DNA of 64,000 bases from NCBI GenBank assembly GCA_001874255.1, contig MPDC01000006.1:62001-126000 (forward strand), read 5' to 3'. Below, in pieces: positions 27,838-36,152 of this stretch. A program made the translations under genes and the position numbers. This DNA comes from Alphaproteobacteria bacterium MedPE-SWcel. Lineage in GTDB: Bacteria; Pseudomonadota; Alphaproteobacteria; Rhodobacterales; Rhodobacteraceae. The notes below the pieces were generated by a model. It was not told the DNA's origin. It did not search any database and saw only the letters and a list, made by a program, of their open reading frames with translations. Positions within the stretch are counted from its first letter, which is position 1. The number at the start of each line of letters is the position of its first letter.

Positions 27838-29061
27838 TTAGGCGACTGCGGTTGCGTCCTCGACCCGAGCCATGCGGACCATGGTCACGAAGGCAAGGAT
27901 CGCAGTGCCAAGCACGCCGCCAACCATCGGCAGAATGGTTCCATCGAACAACAGGCCGATCGGGGCTGCAATGAACGCGGCCGCCACGGTAGAGATTGCG
28001 CCCATCACAGAGGCTGCCATGCCGGCGATGTGTCCCATAGGCTCCATCGCGATCGCGTTCAGGTTGCCAAGGGTCAGGCCAACCATAAAGAAGACACTGG
28101 TTTGCCATGCAACGAAGATATAAAAATCAAGGGGTTCGCCAAGGTTGATGAAGGTCGTGAGGTAGATCATCACACTGCCCAGGATCTGGAGGCCAAGCGC
28201 CCAAGTGACCATGCGGCGCATGCCAACACGCCCGACCAGGGATGCGTTGAGGAAACTGGCAGACCCCGCCAGCAGAGCGACGGCCATAAACCAGACAGGG
28301 AAGGTTTCAGCTCGGTCGAAAACCACATCGTACACCGGTTGTACCATGACGATCATGGTGAACAGCATCGCCATGCAGAAGGTCTGGGCCAGGATGGACA
28401 AACGGACCGTAGAGTTGTTGGCCATTTCTCGCAGCGCAGACAGCAGCATCGGCAGGCGAAACGGGCGACGGTTTTCCTTTTTCAGAGGCTCCTCCAGACG
28501 GAGCCCCATCCACACCACCGTGACAAGCGAAAACAAGGCGAATGCCGCGAAGATCCCGCGCCAGTCCGACAGCGCTATGATGCCGGTGCCCAGCAGGGGG
28601 GCGAATGCCGGCACCAGCGTGAAGATCATCATGGCCAGGGACATGATACGTGCCATGTCGCGGCCGACGTAGAGGTCGCGCACGATTGCAATCGCCACCA
28701 CCCGCGGCGCGGCCGCACCCAATCCCATCAAAACACGTGAAATGAGAATGGTTTCGAGGGATTGGCTAAAGTAACTCGCCAGGGCGCCAAGGCAGTATAG
28801 CGCCGAACCGACATAGATGACGGGTTTGCGGCCAAACGCGTCGGACAAGGGACCGGTAAAGAAGGTGCCGAGCCCCATGCCAACGACAAAGGATGTGACG
28901 ATCAGCTGGGCGCTGTTGATATCATTCGGACTGAGTGTGGCGCCAATTTCCGGAAGTGCTGGCAACATCGCATCGATGGAAAATGCGATTGTGGCGAACA
29001 TCATCGCGATCATTGCGATAAATTCATTCTGTGACAGCGCCGATTTGCGTTGTTCAATCAT
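27838..29061 (-). CDS. MFS multidrug efflux transporter, Bcr/CflA type
   Basis: 407-aa proton-driven exporter of the major facilitator superfamily with about 12 membrane helices. The motif-A loop GPLSDAFGRKPVIYVG lies between helices 2 and 3, and RVLMGLGAAAPRVVAIAIVRDL matches the helix 4-5 region of drug-proton antiporters related to Bcr/CflA. The substrate is not predictable. ATG 29061 has GGAGAGG upstream; a longer in-frame start at 29166 adds a non-membrane extension without a ribosome site. It stands alone. Confidence 0.9.
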   Translation of the reverse strand: MIEQRKSALSQNEFIAMIAMMFATIAFSIDAMLPALPEIGATLSPNDINSAQLIVTSFVVGMGLGTFFTGPLSDAFGRKPVIYVGSALYCLGALASYFSQSLETILISRVLMGLGAAAPRVVAIAIVRDLYVGRDMARIMSLAMMIFTLVPAFAPLLGTGIIALSDWRGIFAAFALFSLVTVVWMGLRLEEPLKKENRRPFRLPMLLSALREMANNSTVRLSILAQTFCMAMLFTMIVMVQPVYDVVFDRAETFPVWFMAVALLAGSASFLNASLVGRVGMRRMVTWALGLQILGSVMIYLTTFINLGEPLDFYIFVAWQTSVFFMVGLTLGNLNAIAMEPMGHIAGMAASVMGAISTVAAAFIAAPIGLLFDGTILPMVGGVLGTAILAFVTMVRMARVEDATAVA

Positions 29062-29250
29062 GTGTAAACCTCTCCGGGCAACTTGAACGGGGGCGGACAT
29101 CGCTCCGGGTTCGGTTACCGGCCTGACGGCGCTAACATGAAAATCGAAATCCGAAAAGTGCTTCAACTGTTAAATGTGCGCACATAGATATGTGCAGGCA
29201 TGGACAACTGTCGCCCATACTATGGGCGAGATACAAGTTTTTTAGTTATT

Positions 29251-29952
29251 TTAATGCTTTGTGTGCTGATCATCGGAGGCATCATCTGCGCTGTCATTGG
29301 AGCTGAGCTGTGAGCGAATATCAGCTATGATCTGCGTCCATAGCTCTGGCGGTTGGGCGCCAGGAATGACGTGCTGGTTGGCGACAATGAAGGTCGGGAC
29401 GGAGGTCACACCCATTTTCCGCGAATGGGCATCCCGGTCTTGAATGTCCTGCCGATCGCTGTCGCCGCTCAGAAGCCTCTGGACAACGGCGCGATCCATC
29501 CCGGCTTGATCCGCGACATCGGCGAGCACGGCATGGTCTCCGATGTCCTTGCCCTCGACAAAATATGCCTGAAACAGCGCGTCCACCACCGGCGATTGTT
29601 TCGCCTCCAACCCGGCCCAGTGAATGAGGCGATGGGCGTCTGTCGTATTGGGAGTCCGCTTCATGGCCTCAAAATCGATCGGAACGCCGGATTTCTCCGC
29701 ATGTTCCGCGATCTGAGCATAGACCCGTACAGCGTTGTCTTTGCCACCAAATTTGCTTTCCAGATAGCTGCGTCGATCCATCCCTGCGGCGGGCATGTCT
29801 GGATTGAGCTGGAACGGATGCCATTCCACAACAAAGGGAAGATCGCTCTCCTCGGCCAGGGCCCGGTCAAGCAGCGTCTTTCCAATATAGCACCACGGGC
29901 AGATCGGGTCGGAGAGGATATCGAGTTTTACCAATGGCGGGGTCTCGGTCAT
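29251..29952 (-). CDS. DsbA-family oxidoreductase, FrnE/2-hydroxychromene isomerase-like
   Basis: 233-aa thioredoxin-fold protein. The redox motif is CPWC at residues 18-21 (DILSDPICPWCYIGKTLL), and the C-terminal part GVTSVPTFIVANQHVIPGAQPPE has the cis-proline region VPTF. No signal peptide is seen, so it is probably cytosolic, as for FrnE proteins linked to oxidative stress tolerance. The acidic/histidine tail SSNDSADDASDDQHTKH is unusual. It is divergent from the XRE-cupin regulator gene, about 190 bp apart. Confidence 0.88.
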   Translation of the reverse strand: MTETPPLVKLDILSDPICPWCYIGKTLLDRALAEESDLPFVVEWHPFQLNPDMPAAGMDRRSYLESKFGGKDNAVRVYAQIAEHAEKSGVPIDFEAMKRTPNTTDAHRLIHWAGLEAKQSPVVDALFQAYFVEGKDIGDHAVLADVADQAGMDRAVVQRLLSGDSDRQDIQDRDAHSRKMGVTSVPTFIVANQHVIPGAQPPELWTQIIADIRSQLSSNDSADDASDDQHTKH

Positions 29953-30139
29953 AGCGGTCTATCTCTTTTTGATTTCCGTGAGCTATGTACGCGTCTCACT
30001 CGTATTCTGCAAAAACTTGGCGGTCGGTTTCGGTCACGTCTTCGCGACCAAATGGGGCAGCCTGAATAGGGGTACCGCGCAGCGGAGATTTGAGCAAGTC
30101 TGCGTTGCGCGCAAGGGCGCGTGCACATATAGGACGGTC

Positions 30140-30763
30140 ATGGAAGAACGCGACCCGAAGAAACTGATCTCCATTGCGCACGCCAATGGCGAGGAGAGCA
30201 CGCCGGAACCTTTGGACCTCGGTGCCAGGGTGCGTGAGTTGCGAAAGCAGCGCGACTGGACGTTGGAGCATGCGGCCAATCAGGCGGGGCTGGCGCGCTC
30301 GACGCTGTCGAAAATTGAGAATGGCCAGATGTCGCCCACCTATGAAGCGTTGAAGAAGCTCGCGGTCGGCCTGCAGATATCGGTTCCCCAACTCTTCACT
30401 CCGCCGCAGCGCGATCAGGTCAATGGGCGCATGATTGTGACCAAGTTCGGCGAGGGGTCCGCCCATGCGACGGCGACCTACGAACACGAACTGCTGGCGG
30501 ATGGGCTAACCCGAAAAAACATGCTGCCGTATCGCGCGCGGGTCCGTGCCCGTGCTCTTGACGAATTCGACGGCTGGGTGCGCCATGATGGTGAAGAGTT
30601 CCTGTATGTGCTCACCGGTGTCGTCAAACTCTATACCGAATTCTACGAGCCCGTTGAAATGCGGCGCGGTGACAGCGCCTACTATGATGGTGCGATGGGG
30701 CATAACGTGGTGTCCTGCAGCCCGGAAGACGCCACCATTCTTTGGGTCACCTCATTGGTGTAA
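30140..30763 (+). CDS. XRE-family regulator with C-terminal cupin domain
   Basis: 207-aa transcription factor. Residues about 28-82 form the HTH (ARVRELRKQRDWTLEHAANQAGLARSTLSKIENGQMSPTYEALKKLA). The C-terminal part is a cupin (HDGEEFLYVLTGVVKLYTEFYEPVEMRRGDSAYYDGAMGHNVV) that usually binds a small metabolite. Proteins of this layout (PuuR, SutR types) often control amino acid, polyamine or sulfur metabolism; the target here is unknown. ATG 30140 is used because the HTH follows it at the normal distance. The divergent frnE-like gene is a candidate target. Confidence 0.88.
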   Translation: MEERDPKKLISIAHANGEESTPEPLDLGARVRELRKQRDWTLEHAANQAGLARSTLSKIENGQMSPTYEALKKLAVGLQISVPQLFTPPQRDQVNGRMIVTKFGEGSAHATATYEHELLADGLTRKNMLPYRARVRARALDEFDGWVRHDGEEFLYVLTGVVKLYTEFYEPVEMRRGDSAYYDGAMGHNVVSCSPEDATILWVTSLV

Positions 30764-30809
30764 GTCATTGCGATGAGGCGGTTTTCATTCGCCGCACCAC
30801 ATGTTTCAT

Positions 30810-31022
30810 CTAGATTTCAGCGCGCAGGCTCTCCATATAGAGGAAATCGCGCATTTCCTCACGTGCTTCGGTCAGGGAAATACCCTGAGCCGAGGCCAAG
30901 GCCGCGATGAAGGCGTCGCTCTGTGACACGGGACATAAGGTGTTGTCGACCACAATGCCGGGGAAGCGCTGCCGAAGCCGGGGCAGGCTCGTCGCCAGGT
31001 CAAATTCGGGCGAGTTCTTCAT
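30810..31022 (-). CDS. Small conserved-looking protein of unknown function
   Basis: 70-aa soluble protein starting MKNSPEFDLATSLPRLRQRF and ending DFLYMESLRAEI. GAGTGAGGG lies upstream of ATG 31022, and the protein has a plausible helical composition without signal peptide or membrane segment. I do not recognise a family. It is convergent with the XRE-cupin gene. A start 4 codons upstream (31034) is possible. Confidence 0.55.
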   Translation of the reverse strand: MKNSPEFDLATSLPRLRQRFPGIVVDNTLCPVSQSDAFIAALASAQGISLTEAREEMRDFLYMESLRAEI

Positions 31023-31183
31023 CGTGACCCTCACTCAATGGGATACAATCCGAATTTCTGAAGCGTAATGTAGCAAGAAACGCAAAGGCTGTCAGCGTTT
31101 CTTGACATTTTTGCGACGCCCGGTCGGATGCATTGGGGCACTATGGCCGAATGGCGCCACAATGCCGAGACAGGCCGTCACGC

Positions 31184-31209
31184 TGCGCGAGGGTCGAAAC
31201 CCTTGCGCA
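31184..31209. repeat. Strong hairpin downstream of the solute-binding protein gene
   Basis: Arms TGCGCGAGGGT and ACCCTTGCGCA form an 11-bp stem with one G-U pair and a 4-nt loop (CGAA). It lies 99 bp beyond the stop of the minus-strand gene at 31308. No T-run follows on either strand. The rest of 31023-31307 shows no gene. Confidence 0.5.
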
Positions 31210-31307
31210 TCATGGAGTTAGTGGGCGGAGCTCCTGGTTTTGGATCTAGTTCAGAGCTGAGCATTGGGGCCCTGAAGCTGCCTGTCAAAGCCATTGGACG
31301 CCCGTCT

Positions 31308-33110
31308 TCAATCCGTTGCGCTCCACCAGACCTCAGGCATGTAGTGTATGCCATCCCCGTAAATCGGAAACCGGGGCGCGAATCGCATGTTCGCATCATG
31401 TGCGATACGGCTCTTGGCATATTGCCAGATCGGGATCACATAGCGCCCCGAGGTCAGCGTCCGGTCCAGGGCCCGCGCGGCCGCGATGAATTCCTCCGAA
31501 GAGGTTGTCGTCAGCATGTGGCGGATCATGGCTTCGGCGGCCGGGCTGTTCATCCCCATCAGGTTCCGCGATCCGGGCGCGTCGGCGCCTTCGCCCCCCC
31601 AATACAGCATCTGCTCGTTTCCCGGGCTGAGAGACAGGGCACGTCGGAAAAAGGTCAGGTCGAAATCGTAGACATTCTGGCGTTCGACATATTGGGCCCC
31701 GTCGACCAGATCGGTTGTCAGCGTGATCCCGAGACGTTCGAGCGACGTGGCGTAGATGTCGACGGCTTTTTGCATCTCTTCTTCGCCGAGATTTCCATGT
31801 TGCAGGAGCACCTGCAATTCCAGTGCCTGACCTGAGGCATTGCGAAGAACCCCGTCCTGAATTGTCCATCCCGCATCAGAAAGCAGTTTACGGGCGGCGC
31901 GAAGATTGGCCCGATTGCGCTCGGTTCCATCGCTGACAGGGAGGGAATACCCCTCCAGAGCGCCCGGCAAGAGCGTGTCGCGGAACGGGTCCAAGAGCTC
32001 TGCAATGCGCCCCTTGGCAGGGCCAGCCGCCATAGACAGGTAGGAATTGGAGAAATACGAGGTGATCCGGGGCAATCTGCCGCCCGTCAGCGTGTCGTTG
32101 ATGAACTCAAAGTTGAACGCATCGATCAAGGCTTGCCGCACACGCCAATCGTCCAATGGCGGGCGTCGGGTGTTCATGACCAACCCGGTCATGCCCGAGG
32201 GCGTCTGGTTGGGAATTTCAGTCTTGATGACCGCCCCGTTTTGCACCCGCGCAAAGTCGTAATCGCTTTCCCATTTGGCAGCGTTGAATTCGCGCACGGC
32301 GGACAGGTCTCCGGCTTTGAAAGCTTCGAACAGGACAGTTTGATCCCCGAAGTACTCCAAACGCAGCTCATCAAAATTATTGGTGCCTTTGCGCAATGGC
32401 AGATCACGTCCCCAATAGTCGGGGTTTCGTGACAATGTGACCGAGCGCCCCAGCTCAAAGTCGCTGACCACATAGGGGGCGGTTCCAATGGGCACCGTAT
32501 CCGGATCCCATGGCTGTTTCTTCAAAATCGGACGCAAGCCGGCGATCAAAGCCAATTCGCGATCCTGGGTGTTGAACGTCATCCGCAGACGTCGCGGCCC
32601 GGTCTGTTCAATGCGCTCGATCTTGGTCCAAAAGCTGCGGTAGCGCAGGTTCCCTTCGGTGCCGAGAGTCTCATATGACCAGATGACATCCTCGACGGTG
32701 ACCGGGCTGCCGTCAGAGAATCGGGCTTCGGGTCTGAGGGTGAATTCCACCCACGAGCGGTCCTCCGGTGTCTCAATCGATTCGGCAAGCAGCCCGTAGA
32801 GTGAGAAAGGTTCGTCATATGACCGCCCCATCAAGCTCTCGTAGGCCCAGAACCGCAGCTGCCAGGGAGGGGTTCCTTTCTGGCCGAACGGGTTGAGCGT
32901 GTCAAAGCTGCCGAGGTTGCCGAAGACCACCTGCCCACCCTTGGGCGCATCGGGGTTGACGTAGGGGAGGGACACGAAATCCTGTGGAAGCGCGGGGGCG
33001 CCATACATAGCTATGCCATGCGATGATTCTGCAGCGGCGAGACTCGCACTTGCAAGAAGAGTGATTCCATATGCCGCTGATCGAAGACGAGAGAAAAAGA
33101 ATGGTCTCAT
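31308..33110 (-). CDS. Peptide-type ABC transporter substrate-binding protein (SBP_bac_5, YejA-like)
   Basis: 600-aa periplasmic solute-binding protein of the oligopeptide/microcin class. A signal peptide is clear: MRPFFFSRLRSAAYGITLLA followed by SASLAAAES. The family pattern GSFDTLNPF, FTLRPEARFSDGSPVTVEDVIWSYETL and SRNPDYWGRDLPL is present, and the overall resemblance (YVNPDAPKGG, DDWRVRQALIDAFNFE) is to YejA. Normally a permease pair and ATPase follow, but none is found next to this gene: downstream is a hairpin region and upstream the predicted sRNA. It is thus either an orphan binding protein or split from its transporter. Confidence 0.92.
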   Translation of the reverse strand: MRPFFFSRLRSAAYGITLLASASLAAAESSHGIAMYGAPALPQDFVSLPYVNPDAPKGGQVVFGNLGSFDTLNPFGQKGTPPWQLRFWAYESLMGRSYDEPFSLYGLLAESIETPEDRSWVEFTLRPEARFSDGSPVTVEDVIWSYETLGTEGNLRYRSFWTKIERIEQTGPRRLRMTFNTQDRELALIAGLRPILKKQPWDPDTVPIGTAPYVVSDFELGRSVTLSRNPDYWGRDLPLRKGTNNFDELRLEYFGDQTVLFEAFKAGDLSAVREFNAAKWESDYDFARVQNGAVIKTEIPNQTPSGMTGLVMNTRRPPLDDWRVRQALIDAFNFEFINDTLTGGRLPRITSYFSNSYLSMAAGPAKGRIAELLDPFRDTLLPGALEGYSLPVSDGTERNRANLRAARKLLSDAGWTIQDGVLRNASGQALELQVLLQHGNLGEEEMQKAVDIYATSLERLGITLTTDLVDGAQYVERQNVYDFDLTFFRRALSLSPGNEQMLYWGGEGADAPGSRNLMGMNSPAAEAMIRHMLTTTSSEEFIAAARALDRTLTSGRYVIPIWQYAKSRIAHDANMRFAPRFPIYGDGIHYMPEVWWSATD

Positions 33111-33190
33111 TTTTAGAACAATCCTGCGCTGCCCTTATTTTCATAAGCCCCGACGCTATCCGTGTGGAACAGACAATTCAAACTTTTAGC

Positions 33191-33219
33191 TTGGAGCGAG
33201 GCCGTAAATTGCTTATAAC
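33191..33219 (+). promoter_or_regulatory. Sigma-70-type promoter of the predicted sRNA
   Basis: The -35 TTGGAG (33191-33196) and -10 TATAAC (33214-33219) are separated by exactly 17 bp. Transcription would start near 33226, about 75 nt before the terminator T-run. Confidence 0.65.
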
Positions 33220-33225
33220 GGAGTC

Positions 33226-33300
33226 ACTGCTCGATAGGTTTCTTGCCTGTATGAAACCTGCCTCAATAACTGACGCCCGCCTTGTGCGGGCGTTTTTTTT
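33226..33300 (+). ncRNA. Predicted small RNA, about 75 nt
   Basis: Candidate trans-acting sRNA inferred from a promoter and a terminator in the correct order and spacing. It has a first hairpin GGTTTC (33237-33242) / GAAACC (33253-33258) with a 10-nt loop, a single-stranded stretch TGCCTCAATAACTG, and a GC-rich terminator ending in 8 T. The short linker and U-rich 3' end resemble Hfq-dependent sRNAs, and hfq is present at 16792. I do not recognise an Rfam family. It lies upstream of bdhA in the same direction; a leader/attenuator role for bdhA is the main alternative. Confidence 0.6.
33273..33300 (+). terminator. Strong intrinsic terminator
   Basis: Perfect 8-bp stem ACGCCCGC (33273-33280) / GCGGGCGT (33286-33293) with a 5-nt loop and an uninterrupted run of 8 T (33293-33300). 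One of the clearest terminators in the window. Confidence 0.92.
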
Positions 33301-33322
33301 GGTGTCTCGAAGGTGTCTCGAA
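33301..33322 (+). repeat. Tandem 11-bp direct repeat
   Basis: GGTGTCTCGAA occurs twice without a gap (33301-33311 and 33312-33322), directly after the terminator T-run. Purpose unknown. Confidence 0.8.
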
Positions 33323-33435
33323 ACGGTGGATTTACGGGCAGCGGCAGGCCCTGACCTCGTGGCCGAGGCTGCGAAACAGGCCGAAGACCGGAGGAACTTT
33401 TCCCAAGATTGCACGTTTATTTCGCGGATGCAGCA

Positions 33436-33453
33436 TGCAAAACTGCCTGCAAA
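33436..33453 (+). promoter_or_regulatory. TGCAAA direct repeat in front of bdhA
   Basis: TGCAAA (33436-33441) and TGCAAA (33448-33453) are spaced 12 bp start to start, 31 bp before the bdhA ATG. It may be a regulator half-site pair or lie in the leader; no known regulator is assigned. Confidence 0.3.
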
Positions 33454-33483
33454 CGCGTCCTTAGCATTCGAAGGGAAAAGACG

Positions 33484-34257
33484 ATGACCATTTCAGGGAA
33501 AACCGCAGTTGTGACCGGCTCGAACTCCGGTATTGGCCTTGGCGTGGCCCGGGAGTTGGCGCGCGCGGGTGCCAATGTTGTGCTGAACTCCTTCACCGAC
33601 CGGGACGAAGATCACGCGATTGCCGCGGAGATGGCAAAGGAATTCGGCGTGGACGTCCGCTATATTCAGGCTGACATGTCGAAGGCGGAAGAATGCCGTG
33701 CCCTCATTGAAAAAGCGGGCGCTTGCGACATCCTCGTCAATAACGCGGGTATTCAGCATGTCGCCCCGATCGAGCAGTTCCCGACCGAAAAATGGGACGC
33801 AATCATCGCGATCAACCTCAGCTCGGCGTTTCACACAACGGCGGCGGCATTGCCGATCATGCGCGCGGCAGGGTGGGGCAGGGTGGTGAATATTGCCTCT
33901 GCCCACGGGCTGACGGCGTCGCCCTACAAATCGGCCTATGTCGCGGCAAAGCACGGGATCGTCGGCATGACCAAGTCTGTTGCGCTGGAAACCGCAGAAG
34001 AGCCGATCACGTGCAATGCGGTCTGCCCAGGCTACGTTCTGACGCCCCTGGTCGAAGCGCAGATCCCGGACACCATGGAGAAATACAACATGGGGCGGGA
34101 CGAGGTGATCAAGAAGGTGATGCTGGAACGCCAGCCGTCGCGCGAATTCGCCACGGTAGAGCAGCTGGGAGGCACGGTGAACTTCCTCTGCTCCGATGCG
34201 GCGGCGCAGATCACCGGCACCACCATCAGCGTCGACGGCGGCTGGACCGCACTCTGA
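33484..34257 (+). CDS. bdhA: 3-hydroxybutyrate dehydrogenase
   Basis: 257-aa short-chain dehydrogenase that oxidises (R)-3-hydroxybutyrate to acetoacetate with NAD, the last step in use of polyhydroxybutyrate monomers. The cofactor motif is TGSNSGIG (11-18). Catalytic residues are S139, Y152 and K156, and HGLTASPYKSAYVAAKHG has the family substrate-binding H141 and K149. ATG 33484 is preceded by GAAGGGAAAAG. The patatin-like gene follows after 63 bp in the same direction, suggesting a shared transcript. Confidence 0.94.
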   Translation: MTISGKTAVVTGSNSGIGLGVARELARAGANVVLNSFTDRDEDHAIAAEMAKEFGVDVRYIQADMSKAEECRALIEKAGACDILVNNAGIQHVAPIEQFPTEKWDAIIAINLSSAFHTTAAALPIMRAAGWGRVVNIASAHGLTASPYKSAYVAAKHGIVGMTKSVALETAEEPITCNAVCPGYVLTPLVEAQIPDTMEKYNMGRDEVIKKVMLERQPSREFATVEQLGGTVNFLCSDAAAQITGTTISVDGGWTAL

Positions 34258-34320
34258 TCGCATGTGACAGTTTCAAGGGCGGAATCCTCCGGCTTTGGTG
34301 GCCTCGACAGGAGAAATCAG

Positions 34321-35349
34321 ATGGTGAAGCGCGTAAATCTGGCCTTGCAAGGGGGCGGGGCGCACGGGGCCTTTACCTGGGGTGTTCTCGATCGAATGCT
34401 GGAGGATGATTCACTTGAAATCGCAGCGATTACGGGAACCTCGGCGGGGGCGTTGAATGGCGCGGCGGTCAAGGCAGGGATGGCGCGGAATGGTCGGACG
34501 GGCGCGAAACAGGCGTTGGATACGCTCTGGGCGCAGATGGGGGCTGTCGGTGATTTGCGTATGGCGAATTGGATTGCGGGATTTGACGCGGGTCCGTTGT
34601 TGAATGTCCTGAAAATGGCAGCCCCGTTTTCGCCGCTGGAAGCGGTGAGCCAGGCGATTTCGCCCTATTCCTATGGACCGTTTTACCGAAACCCTCTCCG
34701 GCAGGTCGTTGACCGGTTCGATTTTGACGAGGTTTGCGCGGATACCGGTCCGGAGCTCTATATCTGCGCTACATCCGTGCAGACCGGCAAAGTGCGCGTG
34801 TTTTCGGGAACAGATATCTCTACCGATGCAATCCTGGCCTCTGCCTGCCTGCCCAATATTTTTCAAGCCATCGAAATCCCTGATCCCGAAACGGGCGCGC
34901 GGGATGCCTATTGGGACGGAGGCTACACCGGCAACCCGGCCTTGTTTCCGCTGTTTCGGCACGATTTGCCAGATGATTTGATCGTGGTGAACATCAACCC
35001 GCTGGTGCGGGAGGATGTGCCGAAAACGGCCCATGACATTCAGAACCGCGTCAATGAGATCAGCTTTAATTCGTCGCTCTTGCGCGAGCTTCGGGCGATT
35101 TCATTTGTGCAACGGTTGTTGGCGGAGGGCACTGTGGAACGGGGGCGAATGAAACGGGCGCTTGTTCACATGATTGCAGATGACGCGCTGATGACGCGCC
35201 TCTCTGTGACTACGAAGCTGATCCCGATCCCCGAAGTTCTGCATATGCTCAAGGATGCGGGCCGGGAGGCGGCAGATACATTCCTGAACCGCCATCATGG
35301 CGATCTTGGCGTGACCCAGACCGCGGATCTGGCAGCCATGTTCAGCTGA
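34321..35349 (+). CDS. Patatin-like phospholipase/hydrolase
   Basis: 342-aa serine hydrolase of the patatin family. The oxyanion loop GGGAHG is at 11-16, the nucleophile S41 lies in GTSAG, and the catalytic aspartate D199 lies in DGG. No signal peptide is seen, so the substrate is cytosolic or membrane lipid. AGGAG lies upstream of ATG 34321. Its position right after bdhA suggests a part in 3-hydroxybutyrate or PHB/lipid mobilisation, but this is inferred from context only. Confidence 0.9.
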   Translation: MVKRVNLALQGGGAHGAFTWGVLDRMLEDDSLEIAAITGTSAGALNGAAVKAGMARNGRTGAKQALDTLWAQMGAVGDLRMANWIAGFDAGPLLNVLKMAAPFSPLEAVSQAISPYSYGPFYRNPLRQVVDRFDFDEVCADTGPELYICATSVQTGKVRVFSGTDISTDAILASACLPNIFQAIEIPDPETGARDAYWDGGYTGNPALFPLFRHDLPDDLIVVNINPLVREDVPKTAHDIQNRVNEISFNSSLLRELRAISFVQRLLAEGTVERGRMKRALVHMIADDALMTRLSVTTKLIPIPEVLHMLKDAGREAADTFLNRHHGDLGVTQTADLAAMFS

Positions 35350-35362
35350 CAGCGGTGACGGG

Positions 35363-36061
35363 CTATTTCGCCTTGTTGTCGTCCAGCTCGACAATCGGAT
35401 CCTTGCCGTTCGGGTACACGAGCCCGGCAGAGATCACCAGTTTTGCGGCGTCTTCGACACTCATATCCAGTTCCACAACGTCTTCTTCCGGAAAGTACAG
35501 CAGGAACCCGGACGTCGGGTTCGGCGTTGTGGGCACGAAGACGCTGATCAGACGGCCACTGGTTTCCGCGTGATTCAGGATCTCCCCCTTGGCGACGGTC
35601 GATATGAAGCCGATCGCCCAAATGCCACGACGGGGGTATTGCACCAGGCACGCGGTTTCAAAACTGCGTTCCGATTGCGCAAATACCGTCTCGGAGATTT
35701 GTTTGATGCCGGAATATATCGATCGGACGACGGGCATCCGATCCACGAGCCGTTCACCGTAGCCGATCAGGGAACGGCCAATGATGCCTTTTGCGATCCA
35801 TCCCACGACGATGGTGAACAGAAGGAAAATAATCAGGCCGACGCCACGCAGGTTGATGCCGATATATTGTTCCGGCTGAATGGTGTGTGGCACCAGCGGC
35901 AGCACGACACCATCGATCCACCCCATGACAGTCCATAGCAACCAAATCGTCAGGCCAACCGGCGCGATCACCACAATGCCAGTCAGGAATGACGATCTCA
36001 GCCGGGCAAAAATCCCGGGGCGTCGTGGTGGCACAAGCGGATCGTCAAAGGGCGTGTTCAT
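35363..36061 (-). CDS. DUF502 family membrane protein
   Basis: 232-aa inner-membrane protein of unknown function. Two membrane helices are seen (FLTGIVVIAPVGLTIWLLWTVMG and NLRGVGLIIFLLFTIVVGWIAKG), followed by the family-typical RMPVVRSIYSGIKQISETVFAQSE and VFVPTTPNPTSGFLLYFPEEDVVELDMSVEDAAKLVISAG. ATG 36061 starts at the usual place, while the upstream extension to 36139 is not conserved in character. Convergent with the patatin gene; 91 bp downstream of psuG on the same strand. Confidence 0.9.
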   Translation of the reverse strand: MNTPFDDPLVPPRRPGIFARLRSSFLTGIVVIAPVGLTIWLLWTVMGWIDGVVLPLVPHTIQPEQYIGINLRGVGLIIFLLFTIVVGWIAKGIIGRSLIGYGERLVDRMPVVRSIYSGIKQISETVFAQSERSFETACLVQYPRRGIWAIGFISTVAKGEILNHAETSGRLISVFVPTTPNPTSGFLLYFPEEDVVELDMSVEDAAKLVISAGLVYPNGKDPIVELDDNKAK

Positions 36062-36152
36062 GTTCTGCTGTCTGATTGGGTTGGGTTGGGTGGAAGGTAT
36101 GGACTGAGGTCTCTCGCCACAATGAATTTGCGGGATCAATCCTAAGATAGTT

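Larger units (their letters stand above)
33111..33483. other. Intergenic region between SBP gene and bdhA holding a predicted sRNA and repeats
   Basis: This 373-bp region between divergent genes contains, on the plus strand, a sigma-70 promoter, a two-hairpin transcript with an intrinsic terminator, an 11-bp tandem repeat, and a TGCAAA direct repeat close to the bdhA start. These are listed separately. No protein-coding gene was found in it. Confidence 0.6.

Noticed and set aside
27829-28740. 303-codon open frame on the plus strand
   Set aside because: Antisense to the MFS gene; histidine/arginine-rich shadow of membrane-helix codons.
31184-31209. tRNA-like arm
   Set aside because: The stem and GGTCGAAACC resemble a T arm, but no acceptor, D or anticodon arms can be formed around it.
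33071-33487. 138-codon open frame on the plus strand ahead of bdhA
   Set aside because: It crosses the promoter, hairpins and terminator of the predicted sRNA and has no protein family features.
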